DNA of 64,000 nucleotides, from positions 92,001 to 156,000 of the forward strand of contig JAVDOI010000129.1 of NCBI GenBank assembly GCA_032191485.1, written 5' to 3'. Positions within the stretch are counted from its first letter, which is position 1, and each line of letters begins with the position of its first letter. The translations under genes and the position numbers were made by a program. Source of the stretch: Leptoclinus maculatus (taxonomy: Eukaryota > Chordata > Actinopteri > Perciformes > Stichaeidae). Positions 10,518 through 22,668 of the stretch are shown in pieces. The notes under the pieces are model-generated. The model worked only from the letters and a program-made list of their open reading frames with translations. It did no database searches and had not been told where the DNA came from.

Positions 10518-12769
10518 TGTTTCAAAACCACAAATGTTATTGTTTTACTTTTATTGTACAAAATCAAGATATAATATTAATGGTAAAATATTACTATTAA
10601 CGAAGCAGGATCTGAAGATAGTAGTAACCTGTGTCTGATTTTAGTAATCAAAAGCACTTAGGAATGATAAATTAACTCACAGAAGAGTTCTGGGTTAAAT
10701 GCTTCAAAACTATTCAATTTATAATTATACACCAAAAGAGACTTCACAGTATCCAAGCAAATGTTTGATCCACAAAATCCTAACCAAGTCTGTATAAATA
10801 AATTGTGTTCAAAATATAACACAAAGAGATCAATATTAATGCTCCAATTGTACTTTACTGAGACAATATGATATTTGTATATTTTAGTGTTTGTGATACA
10901 AATTATTTGAATGTCAAATTCAGTGACAGTAACCTTAATTATATTCCTTACAGTCTTAATATATTAATGCTAATATATTTAGGTTAATATCTAAACACCA
11001 AAATCAAAGAAATCCAGTTGTTTGACTTATTACAGCAAATGAAGGTTTAAACAACAAATCACTTCTACACACTGATTTAAATAGTGTGATCGGGTCTTTA
11101 CTTGGTCTGTATACGTGTATAAGGGACTGTGTACTAAAGGAACAGATTGTACTTAATATTAAAGATGCTTCTCAAAGAAATCTGTGGAAATATATATATT
11201 CAATGTAAAAACTGAAGTTTAACACTGACACACAACTGAAGACAAATGATGCTACTTCAAATACTGTTGATTGAAGCCACCTAAATCTCAATAAATGTTT
11301 TTTGTAGTAATACAATACACTTGAACTTGTTAATTGAAACTGTAAAGACTTCAGTGAGATTTCAAAAAGCCTCAATTTATAGCTCGTTAGTATAACTACT
11401 ACTAAGGAAACAGTATTTAAAGTGTACGAACCAGAATGTATGAACAATTTAAGGCTGACGCACTACAAAGAATATATTAATTTCAAAGCTTTGTGTAATA
11501 TGTAAAGATTTAAATTACACCCAGAATACACAATTTAAATATTTACTACCAACACAACCAGTAGTCCAATATCAGCTATGATCTGTTCTGACCCTAAACT
11601 GTTTGCACTCACCAGCAGAGAATAAGTTAATACTACTACACTATACTATGGTTTATGTTCAGAATCAGGAAGAGTTGTCGTGGCAGTGAGATGACAGATG
11701 AATGCTTCTGAAGAACGTTGGGTCTGCAGACAGGAAACAGACACTCCAAATAAATGCACTTCCTCCTGATAGATGTCTGGATTTTATTTCAGTAGGAACA
11801 GGTTAGACAACAAAACACTTATACACACTGAATGATTCAAACAATGGATGTTTAGATGGAAAATAATTTAAATAATAGTGAATACAATGTATGTAGTGGT
11901 ATTACTTTTACTCGTATGTAGACTAGTCAAGTGAACAGTTTGAGTGTGAAATATCTGTTACCAAAACAAACCTCTGGGTACAAACCAACAGAGCTCCTCA
12001 GCAACAAAGATCAGGAACAACTGGACTTATTCTCTAATGTGGATCTAATGTTTATGTATATTAACTAGAATGCAGTTCTTTAATTATGTTAATTGAATCA
12101 TGCACAAGAATTTATATACTTAGAAATTTACCAGATTTAATTCTAAATTATAATTTATTTTTACCAAATGTTTGTGATAGAAGTGTAACTTTTTCAATTA
12201 CAACTAAATGATGTGTATGTCTTTTTCAATTATATGTTCAAACAAATTTTGTTGAAAAAATCTCAAATAGTATATTTCAAATGTGTTGTTCAATTTGTAC
12301 AAACAGTAATAGTATTCTATAGATGTATATGATGTAGATAGAAGATTGAAAGAGGTGAGCGTGAGAGGAGAATCTCTCAGATCATTCAAAAAGATAGATC
12401 AGGTACCAGTAACCCGAGGATTGTGAGTGGATCAGAGGATCAGTGGAGAGACAGAGAGTGGGAGAGATGAGAGACTCTCAGGTTTTCGTTCAACAGACAG
12501 GTTGTGATAATCATGTAATTCAGTTCAGAATTCCAGTAATTTGTTCAGAAGTTTTTCAGAAGGTTCGGTAGGTTTGGAAAGTTCGGTAACAGATAGAGTG
12601 GGATAGAAGAGGGATACAAAGAATGAGTTCAAAATCAAAGACAGAGCGGTACATTGACAGGAAAGCTAGAGGAACCAATGCTTAGACAGAGTGGATACAA
12701 GGTATAGGAAAGACAGAGAGCCAATATGATAGAGGAGAGGGGAGACAGCTGGACAGCAGGACACCTGTA
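10518..12769. other. AT-rich spacer upstream of the Helitron frame, copy 1
   Basis: This is about 2.25 kb of AT-rich DNA without a coding frame I can support. A strong minus-strand acceptor-like site (TTATTGTGTCTTACAG) lies at its right end near 12765. If transcription starts further right, this stretch would be a long 5' leader ahead of the protease segment. Purine-rich GAGAGA patches occur between 12350 and 12760. Nothing else is recognised. The equivalent in copy 2 is 44178-46430. Confidence 0.5.
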
Positions 12770-13059
12770 AGACACAATAAAGACACACATTAAACAGCAG
12801 TCTGAATAACAAACTAAGTAACTTCTACTCTAAGCTAACAGATTAGTGAAGTGTCTGCTCACATGACCATAATGTAAACACATCATGACAGTAGAACAGG
12901 TAATACTGCACAGATTTATGTGAAATATCATGAAATGATATGAAGTATGGCTGGTTTAGAAGTCTCACATTTCCACTAACTACAACTTCACTACAGTGTG
13001 TTTAAAACCTGCAGTATGAAGTGTTTTAAGTAAAAGTGTTGATTCATATGTGAACTTAC

Positions 13060-13729
13060 TGTCAAGTCACCACGGAGACACCAACTCTGATCTGCAGTTA
13101 GAGACAGGAAGGAGGAGGCCAGAAGAAATGGAGAGAGAAAGAAATGATCTTTACTTTCCTATCAGAAAACCAGTGTGTCACATCTCATTTCAATCTAGAT
13201 CAAACTGTTATTCAGGGTGGGTCATTTAGTGTTCAGTACGTAATGAATGGAGTCCTGTCGAGGCTACATTTGGATGGGAAGTCATTCTTAATGTAAACCA
13301 ATGTAATATTAGTTTAGTAATAGCAAAATGATAATTCATGTGTGTGAACTTACACTTCAGAGATGGCAAGGAGTCACAGTGATGGTCTGCAATCAGAGAC
13401 AGAAAAGAGGAGGAAGGAGGAGGAGGGGGAGGGTGAGAGAGACTCATCATTACAGCTCATTTTATTTCCTTGTTAATTATCAAAGTCTCATTCGTGAGAC
13501 TATAGAATTACCCAGGAACTTATGTTAGTCTTCAATAAATATCGTTAAGTTGCTTTAGAGATAAATAAATCACACAAAATAAATTAATCTGGTGTGAATC
13601 TAAACAAAATTAAATGGTCTAAGATACTTAACAGTTAAACATCAAGTTATGTGATCTATTGTCAATTTGAGTTACAGTATGTCCGTACTTACCAGCCAAA
13701 GCGCAGATGTGGATCAATGTTCTCTTTGC
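13060..13729 (-). other. Cluster of three mini-exon-like segments with consensus splice sites, copy 1
   Basis: On the minus strand three short segments are each preceded by a pyrimidine tract ending in AG and followed directly by GTAAGT: 13693-13729 (37 nt), 13354-13386 (33 nt) and 13060-13091 (32 nt). The last two and their flanks resemble each other, so they are a local duplication about 294 bp apart. They could be non-coding 5' exons of the Helitron transcript or remnants of a captured host gene. No protein domain is visible. Confidence 0.35.
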
Positions 13730-14140
13730 CTAAGAGAGGAAACAATATTATTGTCTTCCATGTGTATGAGCAATAAAGGGTTAAAACTAGCAGAACTACA
13801 GAACACCCACAACACATGACAGCTCCATCTCAGCTCTATGTGAGGGCTCACTGTGGACTAATAATGGATGATCTAATGTCTCTGTATACTGAATATATAA
13901 AGTCATGTTCCTATAGATATTAGTGATTACTACAGAATACTATCAGCATCATATGAACAAAGGTTATTTGTACATTAAGGTCTAATTCAAGATCACAAAG
14001 CTTGTGTATGATCAAGTGTGCTTGGCATGTGTCTATTGGTCACTTTTGGTTACAGATTTACACATTGAGACATAAAGTGGCCAGAATGGTAATTGAACAG
14101 CTTTAACTGCAGATTAAACTAACATGAACAGTTATATAAC
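13730..14140. other. Unique-looking spacer without recognised content, copy 1
   Basis: No coding frame, repeat or signal was recognised in this AT-rich stretch. The equivalent in copy 2 is about 47388-47800. Confidence 0.4.
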
Positions 14141-14154
14141 ACTGTGACTGTAAC

Positions 14155-14820
14155 GGGGGGGGGGGGGGGGAGTCCTCTAAGACCTGAATGACTGTATGAG
14201 AGAGAGACACACACACAGAGAGAGAGACACAGAGAGAGAGAGACAGACAGAGACCGAGAGACAGACAGACAGACAGAGAGACAGACAGAGAGACAGACAC
14301 ACAGAGAGACAGACAGACAGAGAGACAGACACACACAGAGAGACAGACACACACAGAGAGAGAGACACACACAGAGAGACAGACAGAGAGAGAGACACAC
14401 ACACAGAGAGACGGACGGACGGACGGACGGACGGACGGACGGACGGACGTTAGATTTCACTGTGTGGGGCTTTTATTTTGAAATGGTGGGACTGGGTGGG
14501 GGGGAGAGGAGACATAATCATAATGTTTGACACACATAAACGGAGGTTATTAAATGGCAGGCTTCATCACAAGCATTTCAGTTAGAATTCACTCTTTGGG
14601 GCTTTTATTTTGAAATGGTGTGTGTGTGTGTGTGTGTGTGGGGGGGGGAGGGGAAAAAGTCCTCTAAGACCTGAATGACTGTATGAGAGACAGAAACACA
14701 CAGAGAGAGAGACACACAGAGAGAGAGACAGACAGAGAGAGACAGACAGACAGAAAGAGAGAGACAGATAGACAGACAGACAGAAAGAGAGAGAGACAGA
14801 CAGAGAGAGAATGTTGAAGC
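14155..14820. repeat. Simple-repeat block: G tract, GACA/GAGA, ACGG and GT repeats, copy 1
   Basis: A G run at about 14155-14170 is followed by an irregular GAGA/CACA/GACA tract to about 14410, a perfect four-base run of ACGG type at about 14410-14448, a short GT run near 14619-14640, and a second GACA/GAGA tract to about 14810. Between them a sequence module recurs (TCCTCTAAGACCTGAATGA and GGGGCTTTTATTTTGAAATGG), showing a higher-order tandem organisation. In copy 2 the equivalent block is shorter. Confidence 0.85.
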
Positions 14821-15381
14821 CTGAAAGCATTTAAACTGGTGTCTGTAGCTGAAAGTATGAGGAAGAAGAAGGCTTTGAAAGTTCAAGTTTAACAGGATTT
14901 GAAGATTTTCTCCATAGACATCCCATTAAATAAAAATTGCTAAAAGCTTAATGATTCAAAGTTTAAAGATTAAATATATGGAAAGTCATATCCCCTCTCC
15001 TGAAAGCTGAACATTTTGATATTTGAACGGTTTCTGTAGCTTAAAAAAACTGTCAGCAGTAGTGATATTTGTAGTAGTAGTAGTATAAGTTGTAGTTGTA
15101 TTAGAAGTATTATTAGGAGTAGAAGTATTAGTAGCATTAGAATAAGTACTAGTTGTAGCAGTAGTGGTATTTGTAGTAGCAGTAGTAGTAGAAGTTAGCA
15201 TTTCAGTTAGAATTCATTCTGTGGGGCTTTTATTTTGAAATGGGGTGTGGGGGGGGGGGGGGGGGGGGCAGAAGGGGAGAGGAAACAGGATCATATTGTT
15301 AGATGAACATAAAAAGGTTATTAAATGACAGGTTTCATCACAAGCATTTCAGTTAGAATTCATTCTGTGGGGCTTTTATTT

Positions 15382-15636
<255 letters not shown>

Positions 15637-16230
15637 AAAAAGTCCTCTAAGACCTGAATGATTGTATGAGAGAGACACACAGAGAGAGGGAGAGGAGTGT
15701 ATGTGCCTGTGTGTCTGAGTCTGTGTTTATAAACATCACTAATTACAAACACCTGTGTGCCTGCAGTCTTTTAATGGAGATAAAACTGTGAAACAACTCT
15801 CAAACAAATCCTCAAAATTCCCATAACCGTAGCTCCTATTGCTCCAATATTGGAAATTGAGAGGAAGGAATATTTTGAAAAACAGATCCTGTGAAAATTG
15901 TGTCTGTAGTGTAAGAAATGTGGCTTCAATGGCGATTTAGAAATGGGGTACCGTGTTCTGTGGAAAATGTTCTTGAAGCAAGATTTAACATTGGTCTCTA
16001 TGGAGCAAAAACTTGGATTTCCTCTCAATTAAAAGCGACTGTGCCAAATGTGTAAGTCTGTGGGATTCCACAGTCAGTTTTTTACGACAAGGACAAGATT
16101 AGCTACTTTTACATCCAGAAATTATGCATGAAGAGTGAAAATTGTGGAGTCGGTGGCAAAAGACAAATCTTTTTTTCATAAGAATTTCAAGCTCCTCTTC
16201 ACTAGCGCTGACATCACGCACTCTAAGCCA

Positions 16231-16635
16231 CAGCCCGTTTCAGTGCTGTCTGACGATTAACAGGCTGCCATGTCACAGCCAGAATAGGCCCGAGTTTATA
16301 ATGCCAGATTGGGCCCAGATTTGGCTGACATCAATGGGCCAGAACCTGTTTCAGTGCTGACTGCCGATAAACCCGGCAGCCATGTCTCAGCCAGAATAGG
16401 CCCGTGTTTATAATGCCAGATTGGGCCCAGATTTGGCTGACATCAATGGGCCAGAACCTGTTTCAGTGCTGACTGCCGATAAACCCGGCAGCCATGTCTC
16501 AGCCAGAATAGGCCCGTGTTTATAATGCCAGATTGGGCCCAGATTTGGCTGACATCAATGGGCCAGAACCTGTTTCAGTGCTGACTGCCGATAAACCCGG
16601 CAGCCATGTCTCAGCCAGAATAGGCCCGTGTCTGT
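16231..16635. repeat. 112-bp tandem repeat, about 3.6 copies, copy 1
   Basis: The unit contains GATTGGGCCCAGATTTGGCTG and GATAAACCCGGCAGCCATG. Equivalent points lie at 16331, 16443 and 16555, so the period is 112 bp. The outermost left copy is diverged. The GC-rich unit contrasts with the AT-rich surroundings. The same number of copies occurs at 57241-57645. Confidence 0.9.
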
Positions 16636-17281
16636 AACAGCTAAATCTGGGCCAGATATGGCAAAAATGAAATGGGCCAAAGCTGGCTCACATTTGGCCG
16701 CAACGAGCCGGCTAATGGCTACTTGCTCTTCAAAGACGTTTCAGGCTGAGAGAGGCCAAACATGGATTTTTGAAAGTAAACATAGTTTCAAAGATTTTCT
16801 TCAAAAAAGTGACTCACGACAGTTGATTTCACAGTTTCATGATGTTTTCATTAGAACCTGCTGCTTTCAGCACTTTATTGCCTAGAGATGCATTTTCACT
16901 TTTTATGATCTTAATACTCCCAGTAGTTCAAGACTTCAAGTTCCAGTAGCCCTGGACTGCCAGCCTTGTCAACATTGACATTTAAATGATCTCAACATTA
17001 AACTCAGTTTATGCTGGGTTTTCCTTACTTGTAAGGAACATTTGTTTAGAGTCACTAGTTTGACTCAAGGTTAGAAGACGAGCTTGGAAAGATTCGTTTT
17101 GCAAATAAATCTTTTGACAAGACTCTTTGAACCACGTCATGTGTTTTAGACATTCTGAAGACAATACCTTCAGCTTGGATTCCACAGTCTGACATTTTAA
17201 CACTGGGCTTACATATATGTATTTTCAATAGGGTTTAGATTACCCTCAGGCTAGGTATACACATGTGAAAAACCTTGATTA

Positions 17282-19443
17282 TACCTACCAGCTGAAACCC
17301 CATACTAATGACTCATGACATTAGGATACAGATGTGTCCTTTCCTCCAGGTTAATTAGTTCATATGCATGTAGCAATTGAACTAACTGACACATTTTCAT
17401 CCTTAATCTTTCATATATCTGTTAGAAAACTGATTAATAGGAAAAGGGAAGGATGACATGAATAAATAAATACAATAAAATAATGTAAAAGATATAAATT
17501 GTGATGAAACATTAAATAAACATACATTGTTGGACCAAATAAGGTAGAGATGAAACAAACAAAATAAACAGGTGTCCTGTTGTTTTGAGAGACAGTCATT
17601 CTGTCCATGTGTCAGTAGTGTATGTTGCTGTTTGTTGAATCTGTCTGTTCTTAACACAAACCAAACTGTGAACAGAGCTCAGTGTCAGTGTGATAATAGA
17701 AAGAGCTGAAACATTATGACCTTTGACCTGTCCAGTGGCTGTAGAAGCACTCTCTTTGTTGTGGTCAAAGAGAGATATTGTACTATGGAAGTAACAAAAA
17801 CTGTTACCTGTACAGCTTGTTTAGGGAGGAGCTTGATGCTGGACAAAAGAGGAAGTGTCACTGTGACAGTGATGACTGACTGATGATGGATCTGCAGCAG
17901 TTTGGTTCCCTGCAGCCGTACACCTGATCACTTGCTTAAAGATCAACTGTAGTTAGTCTCTACTGAACTGAACTGTGCACAGCAATGGATGCACAGATGG
18001 TGATGTTGAGGAAGGAGGACGGAGCTGGTCCTGAAAAGAGAAAACAAAGTTATTGTAATAAACTGAAGACTGAAACAAAACATGTTTACATGTTACATAA
18101 TTCACAATAATCAAATACCTTGAATTCTGCTGCAGGGCAGGACAACATGTATGTCCAGTGCCATTTCACACAGAGAAGTTTAGGAAGGCTGCATGATGTT
18201 CAGCTTCTTCTATATGTTTAGCTCTCTGTGCAGTCCTGAGTGTCTTCACTGTGAAGTGGAGGGATCACAGAGGAGGAAGACCTGAAGGAAGAAGTTTATA
18301 TAAATTACAATGTTATACTAGCTGTAACATCAGTGTCATTTAAACTGTTGCATTAATACAAAGGGAATAAATGAATGAACACACAATTAAAGCAAAACAT
18401 TGTAACATATGAAAACTATACCTTATGCTCTGTTGTGAAGAAACCTCGACACTGGCAGGGAGAACACGTGTCTCTGTGGTCCAGCAGTGGTGGGTCCACT
18501 GTTGATGAACAGTTGAGATGGTGCTGCAGCATCTGGTCTGTGGTGACATGATGTCTTGGTTGTTATGAGCTGATCCAGTATCTCAGAGCCAGACAGAAGG
18601 TGAGGCAAAGGCAGGCAGGTGTTTTCTCATTCTCTGCTTGGAAGACTGACTGGGACAAGCAGGAAGTAAAATGTGTATCTATGTGATCCAACAGTGATAA
18701 GTCCTCCGTTGATTGACAGTTCAGTTAGTGCTGCAGTCTCTGGTCTTTTGCAGCATATCTTGGCTGCTGTGAGCTGATCCTCACAGTGCTGAAGGAGGTG
18801 AGGCCAAGACTGGCAGGTGTCCTTACAGAGGACACAGGAGAACTGTGTCTTCTGTCCATCAGAAAGGAAACTTAGCATTACAGAGGACACGGGAGAACTG
18901 TGTCTCCGGTCCATCAGAAAGGAATCTTAGCATTACAGAGGACACGGGAGAACTGTGTCTCCGGTCCATCAGAAAGGAAACTTAGCATTACAGAGGACAC
19001 AGGAGAACTGTGTCTTCTGTCCATCAGAAAGGAAACTTAGCATTACAGAGGACACGGGAGAACTGTGTCTCCGGTCCATCAGAAAGGAATCTTAGCATTA
19101 CAGAGGACACGGGAGAACTGTGTCTCCGGTCCATCAGAAAGGAAACTTAGCATTACAGAGGACACAGGAGAACTGTGTCTTCTGTCCATCAGAAAGGAAA
19201 CTTAGCATTACAGTGGACACGGGACAACTGTGTCTCCGGTCCATCAGAAAGGAAACTTAGCATTACAGAGGACACAGGAGAACTGTGTCTCCGGTCCAGG
19301 GGAAAGAAAACCTAAATGAGTAACAGTCTTTAGCAAGTCCACCCGCCCTGCTAGAGTGTGAAATTGATTGGGATCGAAATGTGGGGTTTCAGCTGGTAGG
19401 TACACCAGAAAGTATGTGTTACATCTAGAACACATACTTTCTG
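17282..19443 (+). mobile_element. Possible non-autonomous Helentron (HINE/DINE-like), copy 1
   Basis: A 21-nt sequence starting TACCTACC and ending ACCCCA is at 17282-17302, and its exact reverse complement is at 19382-19402. Three bases after the second copy is a perfect 15-bp hairpin with an 8-nt loop (19406-19443). A subterminal inverted repeat with a 3' hairpin and a tandem repeat inside (here the 55-bp minisatellite) is the described architecture of Helentron-derived non-autonomous elements such as DINE-1. If so, it points opposite to the large Helitron. At 2.16 kb it is longer than usual, and I see no clear insertion footprint, so the call is tentative. Confidence 0.35.
18821..19299. 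repeat. 55-bp minisatellite, about 8.7 copies, copy 1
   Basis: The unit includes TTACAGAGGACAC and GGTCCATCAGAAAGGAA. Starts at 18876 and 18931 give a 55-bp period. Two sub-types (TTCTGTCC and CCGGTCC) alternate. On the minus strand it reads in short frames with a CVLC motif, but 55 is not a multiple of three, so the array does not encode a regular repeat. Copy 2 has only about 5.7 units. Confidence 0.9.
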
Positions 19444-19569
19444 ATGTATGTTTGCTACGCTAAATGTTAGCAGCTGTGTACAATGTTGTATACAGCTGCT
19501 GAAAGAGTTTTGGCCTGTGCATTTATCAACCCTAACCCTAACCCACCCTGATAAATGCACAGGCCAAAA
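19406..19569. other. Cluster of three hairpins, one with a telomere-like loop, copy 1
   Basis: Three inverted repeats lie within 164 bp. The first, 19406-19443, has perfect 15-bp arms and an 8-nt loop. The second, 19471-19498, has 11-bp arms with one mismatch. The third, 19508-19569, has perfect 21-bp arms (TTTTGGCCTGTGC...) and a 20-nt loop holding CCCTAACCCTAACCC, two and a half telomere-type repeats. They lie about 0.5 kb beyond the stop codon of the next unit's endonuclease, where a Helitron 3' terminus with its hairpin would be expected. Confidence 0.8.
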
Positions 19570-20055
19570 TGTGTTGGCAATATAGCTTAAAACAATATGG
19601 TTACCTGGAAAGAATATTACCCATAATATTGTCCAATACTGTGAAAAGATGATTACCAAACAAAATTCCATTCAACTTACTAAATAAAGTCCAACATGTC
19701 TTGTGACCGCATAATTAGGTTTCCTTTACGTGAACATTACTCTTGATAAATTAAATCTCTGCAAGTCTGTTATATTCTATACATCATTCTCAGTAAACAT
19801 AGTCATCACAATATACTCTTTTTGAATTCATCATTGTATCTTTCAATAATTTTTTAATCAGAATGTGTCATTAATACATATATCACTAACTTTTGTTCAT
19901 CTCGATTAGTCTATACTTCATTGAGTTATGTTTTATCAACACACTGTTATGCTGTGTTATTTATACACTACATTATAATAAACTATTTTCTTAATCTCTG
20001 CACTGAAAATATTAGTTTAAGTTTAGTTACAGGTACTTTGCATTTGTCTTGATCT
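19570..20055. other. AT-rich 3' flank of the copy 2 Helitron gene
   Basis: This stretch follows the endonuclease stop at 20056 on the minus strand and reaches the hairpin cluster. It is AT-rich and has no coding frame. It is likely the 3' untranslated region or 3' end of the element. The equivalent before copy 3 is 60416-60899. Confidence 0.5.
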
Positions 20056-21216
20056 TTAAAACTCAGCTGATACCTTTATGGGACTGTTAGAGGACATGAC
20101 ACAGTAGACAGGGTTGTGATAACTGTAATAGGTTTTCATCACACCAGAGTGGAGACAATGTTGTGGCTGAGAGATGAAAATGAGGTCCAGCAGTGTGTTC
20201 TTCTCTGTGGTTGCAGTAGTGATGACTTGTGCATATCCCCTGGACTGAAAGAGCTCAAGTATTGGCTTACTTGTGTTGGATAAGAGATTCTCGTTGAAAT
20301 CCCCACAGACAATAATGGGGTGACAGTCCATGATCTCCAATGAGTCCAGAAGGCTTCCCAGGTTTGACAGGAATGATCTCACACTGTAGTCTGGTGGTCT
20401 GTATACAGCTGCAATCAGTGCACTCACTGGGGCTTCAACCTTCAGAGCCACAAACTCAAGATCAGTTACATTATGTATGTACTGTTTTTCACGCACTTGA
20501 ATGTGGCTTTTCACATAAACAGCAACTCCACCACCACGTCTGTTGGCCATTTCTGGAACATTTGTGTAGGACAGGTGTCTGTTGCGTTTGAACATATTGT
20601 AGCCCTCTATATGGAGACTGTCTGCAACAAAGGAGCCTTGAAGGTGAGTTTCTGTGAGACACAAAACATCTGCAAGACACAGTTCATGATGGCTCCTGAT
20701 GTCATTGACATGAGATGGCAAACCTTCTGTGTTATGGTGAACAATGGTCAGAGTGTCATGTCTGCTCGATGTCTGTTGGAGTTGAAGAAGAGGCATCATG
20801 TTGTCCAATCTGACTTGTCTCATGGTCTGTAGGGCTCCAGTGATTTCTGGGTTGGCATATATCTTACTCTCATCCAGATCCAGCATGTGCAGTCCACTGA
20901 GAGACGTCACTCTACTGACAGCTACATAAGCCATGCCAGGTTCAAAAATGTGTTTTAGTGAGACTACAGCTGATGTCCTTGTCATACCTTGAACCTTGTG
21001 TATTGTACAAGCAAAGGCAAGTCTAACAGGAAACTGTCTGCGTACCACTCCTTTCTGTTTCAGATTGTCCTCTGCTCTCTCTACGTACACTAGATCATCA
21101 GGTCTGCCTGGTGCTCTATTACGGTAATTCATTCCAGCGGTTTCATCATCCATCTTGAGCCCAAGCATAGTGACATGTGCAACACCACTTTGTTCTGAGG
21201 TTATTACCCTGACTAG
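20056..21216 (-). pseudogene. Helitron helicase C-terminal part plus endonuclease, copy 2 (severed by the retrovirus)
   Basis: This is the 3' part of the helicase-endonuclease frame of copy 2, running from the retrovirus insertion site to the stop at 20056. It keeps the last helicase motifs (IHKVQG, VAVSRV) and the whole endonuclease/exonuclease/phosphatase-type domain: TETHL, VYRPPDY, CGDFNEN and LLDLIFIS. The upstream part lies 13.5 kb away at 34742-36440. The break is after the codon for residue 560 of the intact copy 3 protein. Confidence 0.9.
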
Positions 21217-21639
21217 TGTCGTATCTTTTCTGCGACAGTGCTGTTGAAGTGATGATGAAGAATGCTCCGCGGACACTGTTCTTGCTGGTATAATAAAGTT
21301 TATTACAAACAAGTAACACATGTCATACAGGTGTCATGACCACCTGGAGGTCCTGGCTTGAATCCAAAAAGAGCCTAAAGATGAGAGACTCCGCGTCTTC
21401 TTATATAGTGTGCATGTATGCATCTCGTAAGGGAGGGATTTAAACAATATATGTCTCCATAAGGGAGGAATGGTTAACGTCATGTATGGCTCCATCTGGG
21501 AGGAAGTTAATCAAGTTAATCAATTGGTGGCCTCTTCACCCCCATTTCCTTCCTTGAGGTCATGGGAATCCATACACATCTGGTTCCCATCCAAGACCCC
21601 CAAAGAGGCCCCTTACAGGAAGGCTGAAAATATACCACA
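21217..21639 (-). repeat. 3' LTR of the retrovirus
   Basis: This 423-bp LTR reads TGTGG...GACA on the minus strand. It contains a TATA box (complement of 21401-21409) and an AATAAA polyadenylation signal (complement of 21299-21304). It is preceded on the minus strand by a G-rich polypurine tract at 21644-21649. Confidence 0.95.
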
Positions 21640-22668
21640 TATTCCCCCCTTCGAGACTTGCACAAAGTCTCGAAAAAATACAATAAAAGAAGAGAAATAC
21701 AGATGTACAATCATAACAGAATTAACAACCCATTCTTTTTAACATTAAAGCAACTGTATGGAGTATAAAAGTGAGAGTGAAAAACCTGTCAGGCAGCTAA
21801 TCTTTCTTGAAATGTCCATTAAACAATGTAGACAGGAAAATTCTCACACGGTCCCTCTGCCAAGGCGACCATACGTAGTACTCCATAACACTGAAATGAG
21901 GAATTTTAACAATTTATGTATGGAAATGACTTAAACAAATACATATGGAACTCTCAGCAAATCAAAACAAAATAATGTCCAAAGTCAGGCTGGTCGACCC
22001 ATCGCACCTTTCTATGGACCTTCTCCTGCCTACCCCACTGTCCCTAACCATCGAGAAACAAAAGAAAACATCCGAGGTCCCATTATATTTAGTATCCATC
22101 ATTTCCCAAGCATTTAATACACAAAGAAGAAAATTCATTTTTAATCATACTAGTAACTTTTAAGAGAGAACATAAGACTGTATAACGCTGCAGTTTTCTC
22201 CGCAGCCTCGACTCAGGTGTAGTATTGATGACGTCTTGAATCTGGATGTTGTATCGCCAGTCCACGTTCAGAGTCCTTCAGTCCATTCGTATTTTCATGT
22301 TTGAAGTGTCTGAATCCATTCAGCCCCTCGGAGTCTCTGATAATCCACCACCCTCACAGTGGACTTCCCCCAATATGTACTAGAATGAGAGAAAAGAAAA
22401 CCAGTATCTTTTGCATACAGAACATATACAAATTAAAACATCAAACACAGAATAAGAACACTTCTATACGTAAAAATGTGAAATTTCTATACGTAACAAC
22501 GTGAGATTATGAATCATATTGTCCATTAATCATTTTGTTCATTTGTTTCCATTCCAAACCCCCCCTTCGAGACTAAACAAAGTCTCGAAAGAGCAAAACA
22601 AAAGCAACACTACAAACTACGCAAGCCATCACAAAGGTAAATAACAGGATTATAATCCTATGAGATAT
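21640..22668 (-). other. Retroviral 3' untranslated region with duplicated hairpin-polypurine tract
   Basis: About 1 kb lies between the env stop and the 3' LTR, without a coding frame. The polypurine tract next to the LTR (complement of 21644-21649) is preceded by an 8-bp hairpin, TCGAGACT/AGTCTCGA at 21651-21673. The same combination occurs again at 22559-22588, with seven G residues on the minus strand and the same 8-bp arms, just after env. The rest is AT-rich. Confidence 0.8.

Noticed and set aside
18821..19299. The direct repeats as a CRISPR array.
   Set aside because: The 55-bp units are contiguous without unique spacers, in a eukaryotic transposon context.
18340..19435. Minus-strand frames with CVLC...H motifs near the minisatellite as a zinc-finger gene.
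   Set aside because: The 55-bp period shifts frame every unit, the frames are short, and no regular finger pattern is kept.
19529..19548. CCCTAA repeats as a sign of a chromosome end.
   Set aside because: There are only two and a half units, confined to a hairpin loop, and they recur inside each unit.
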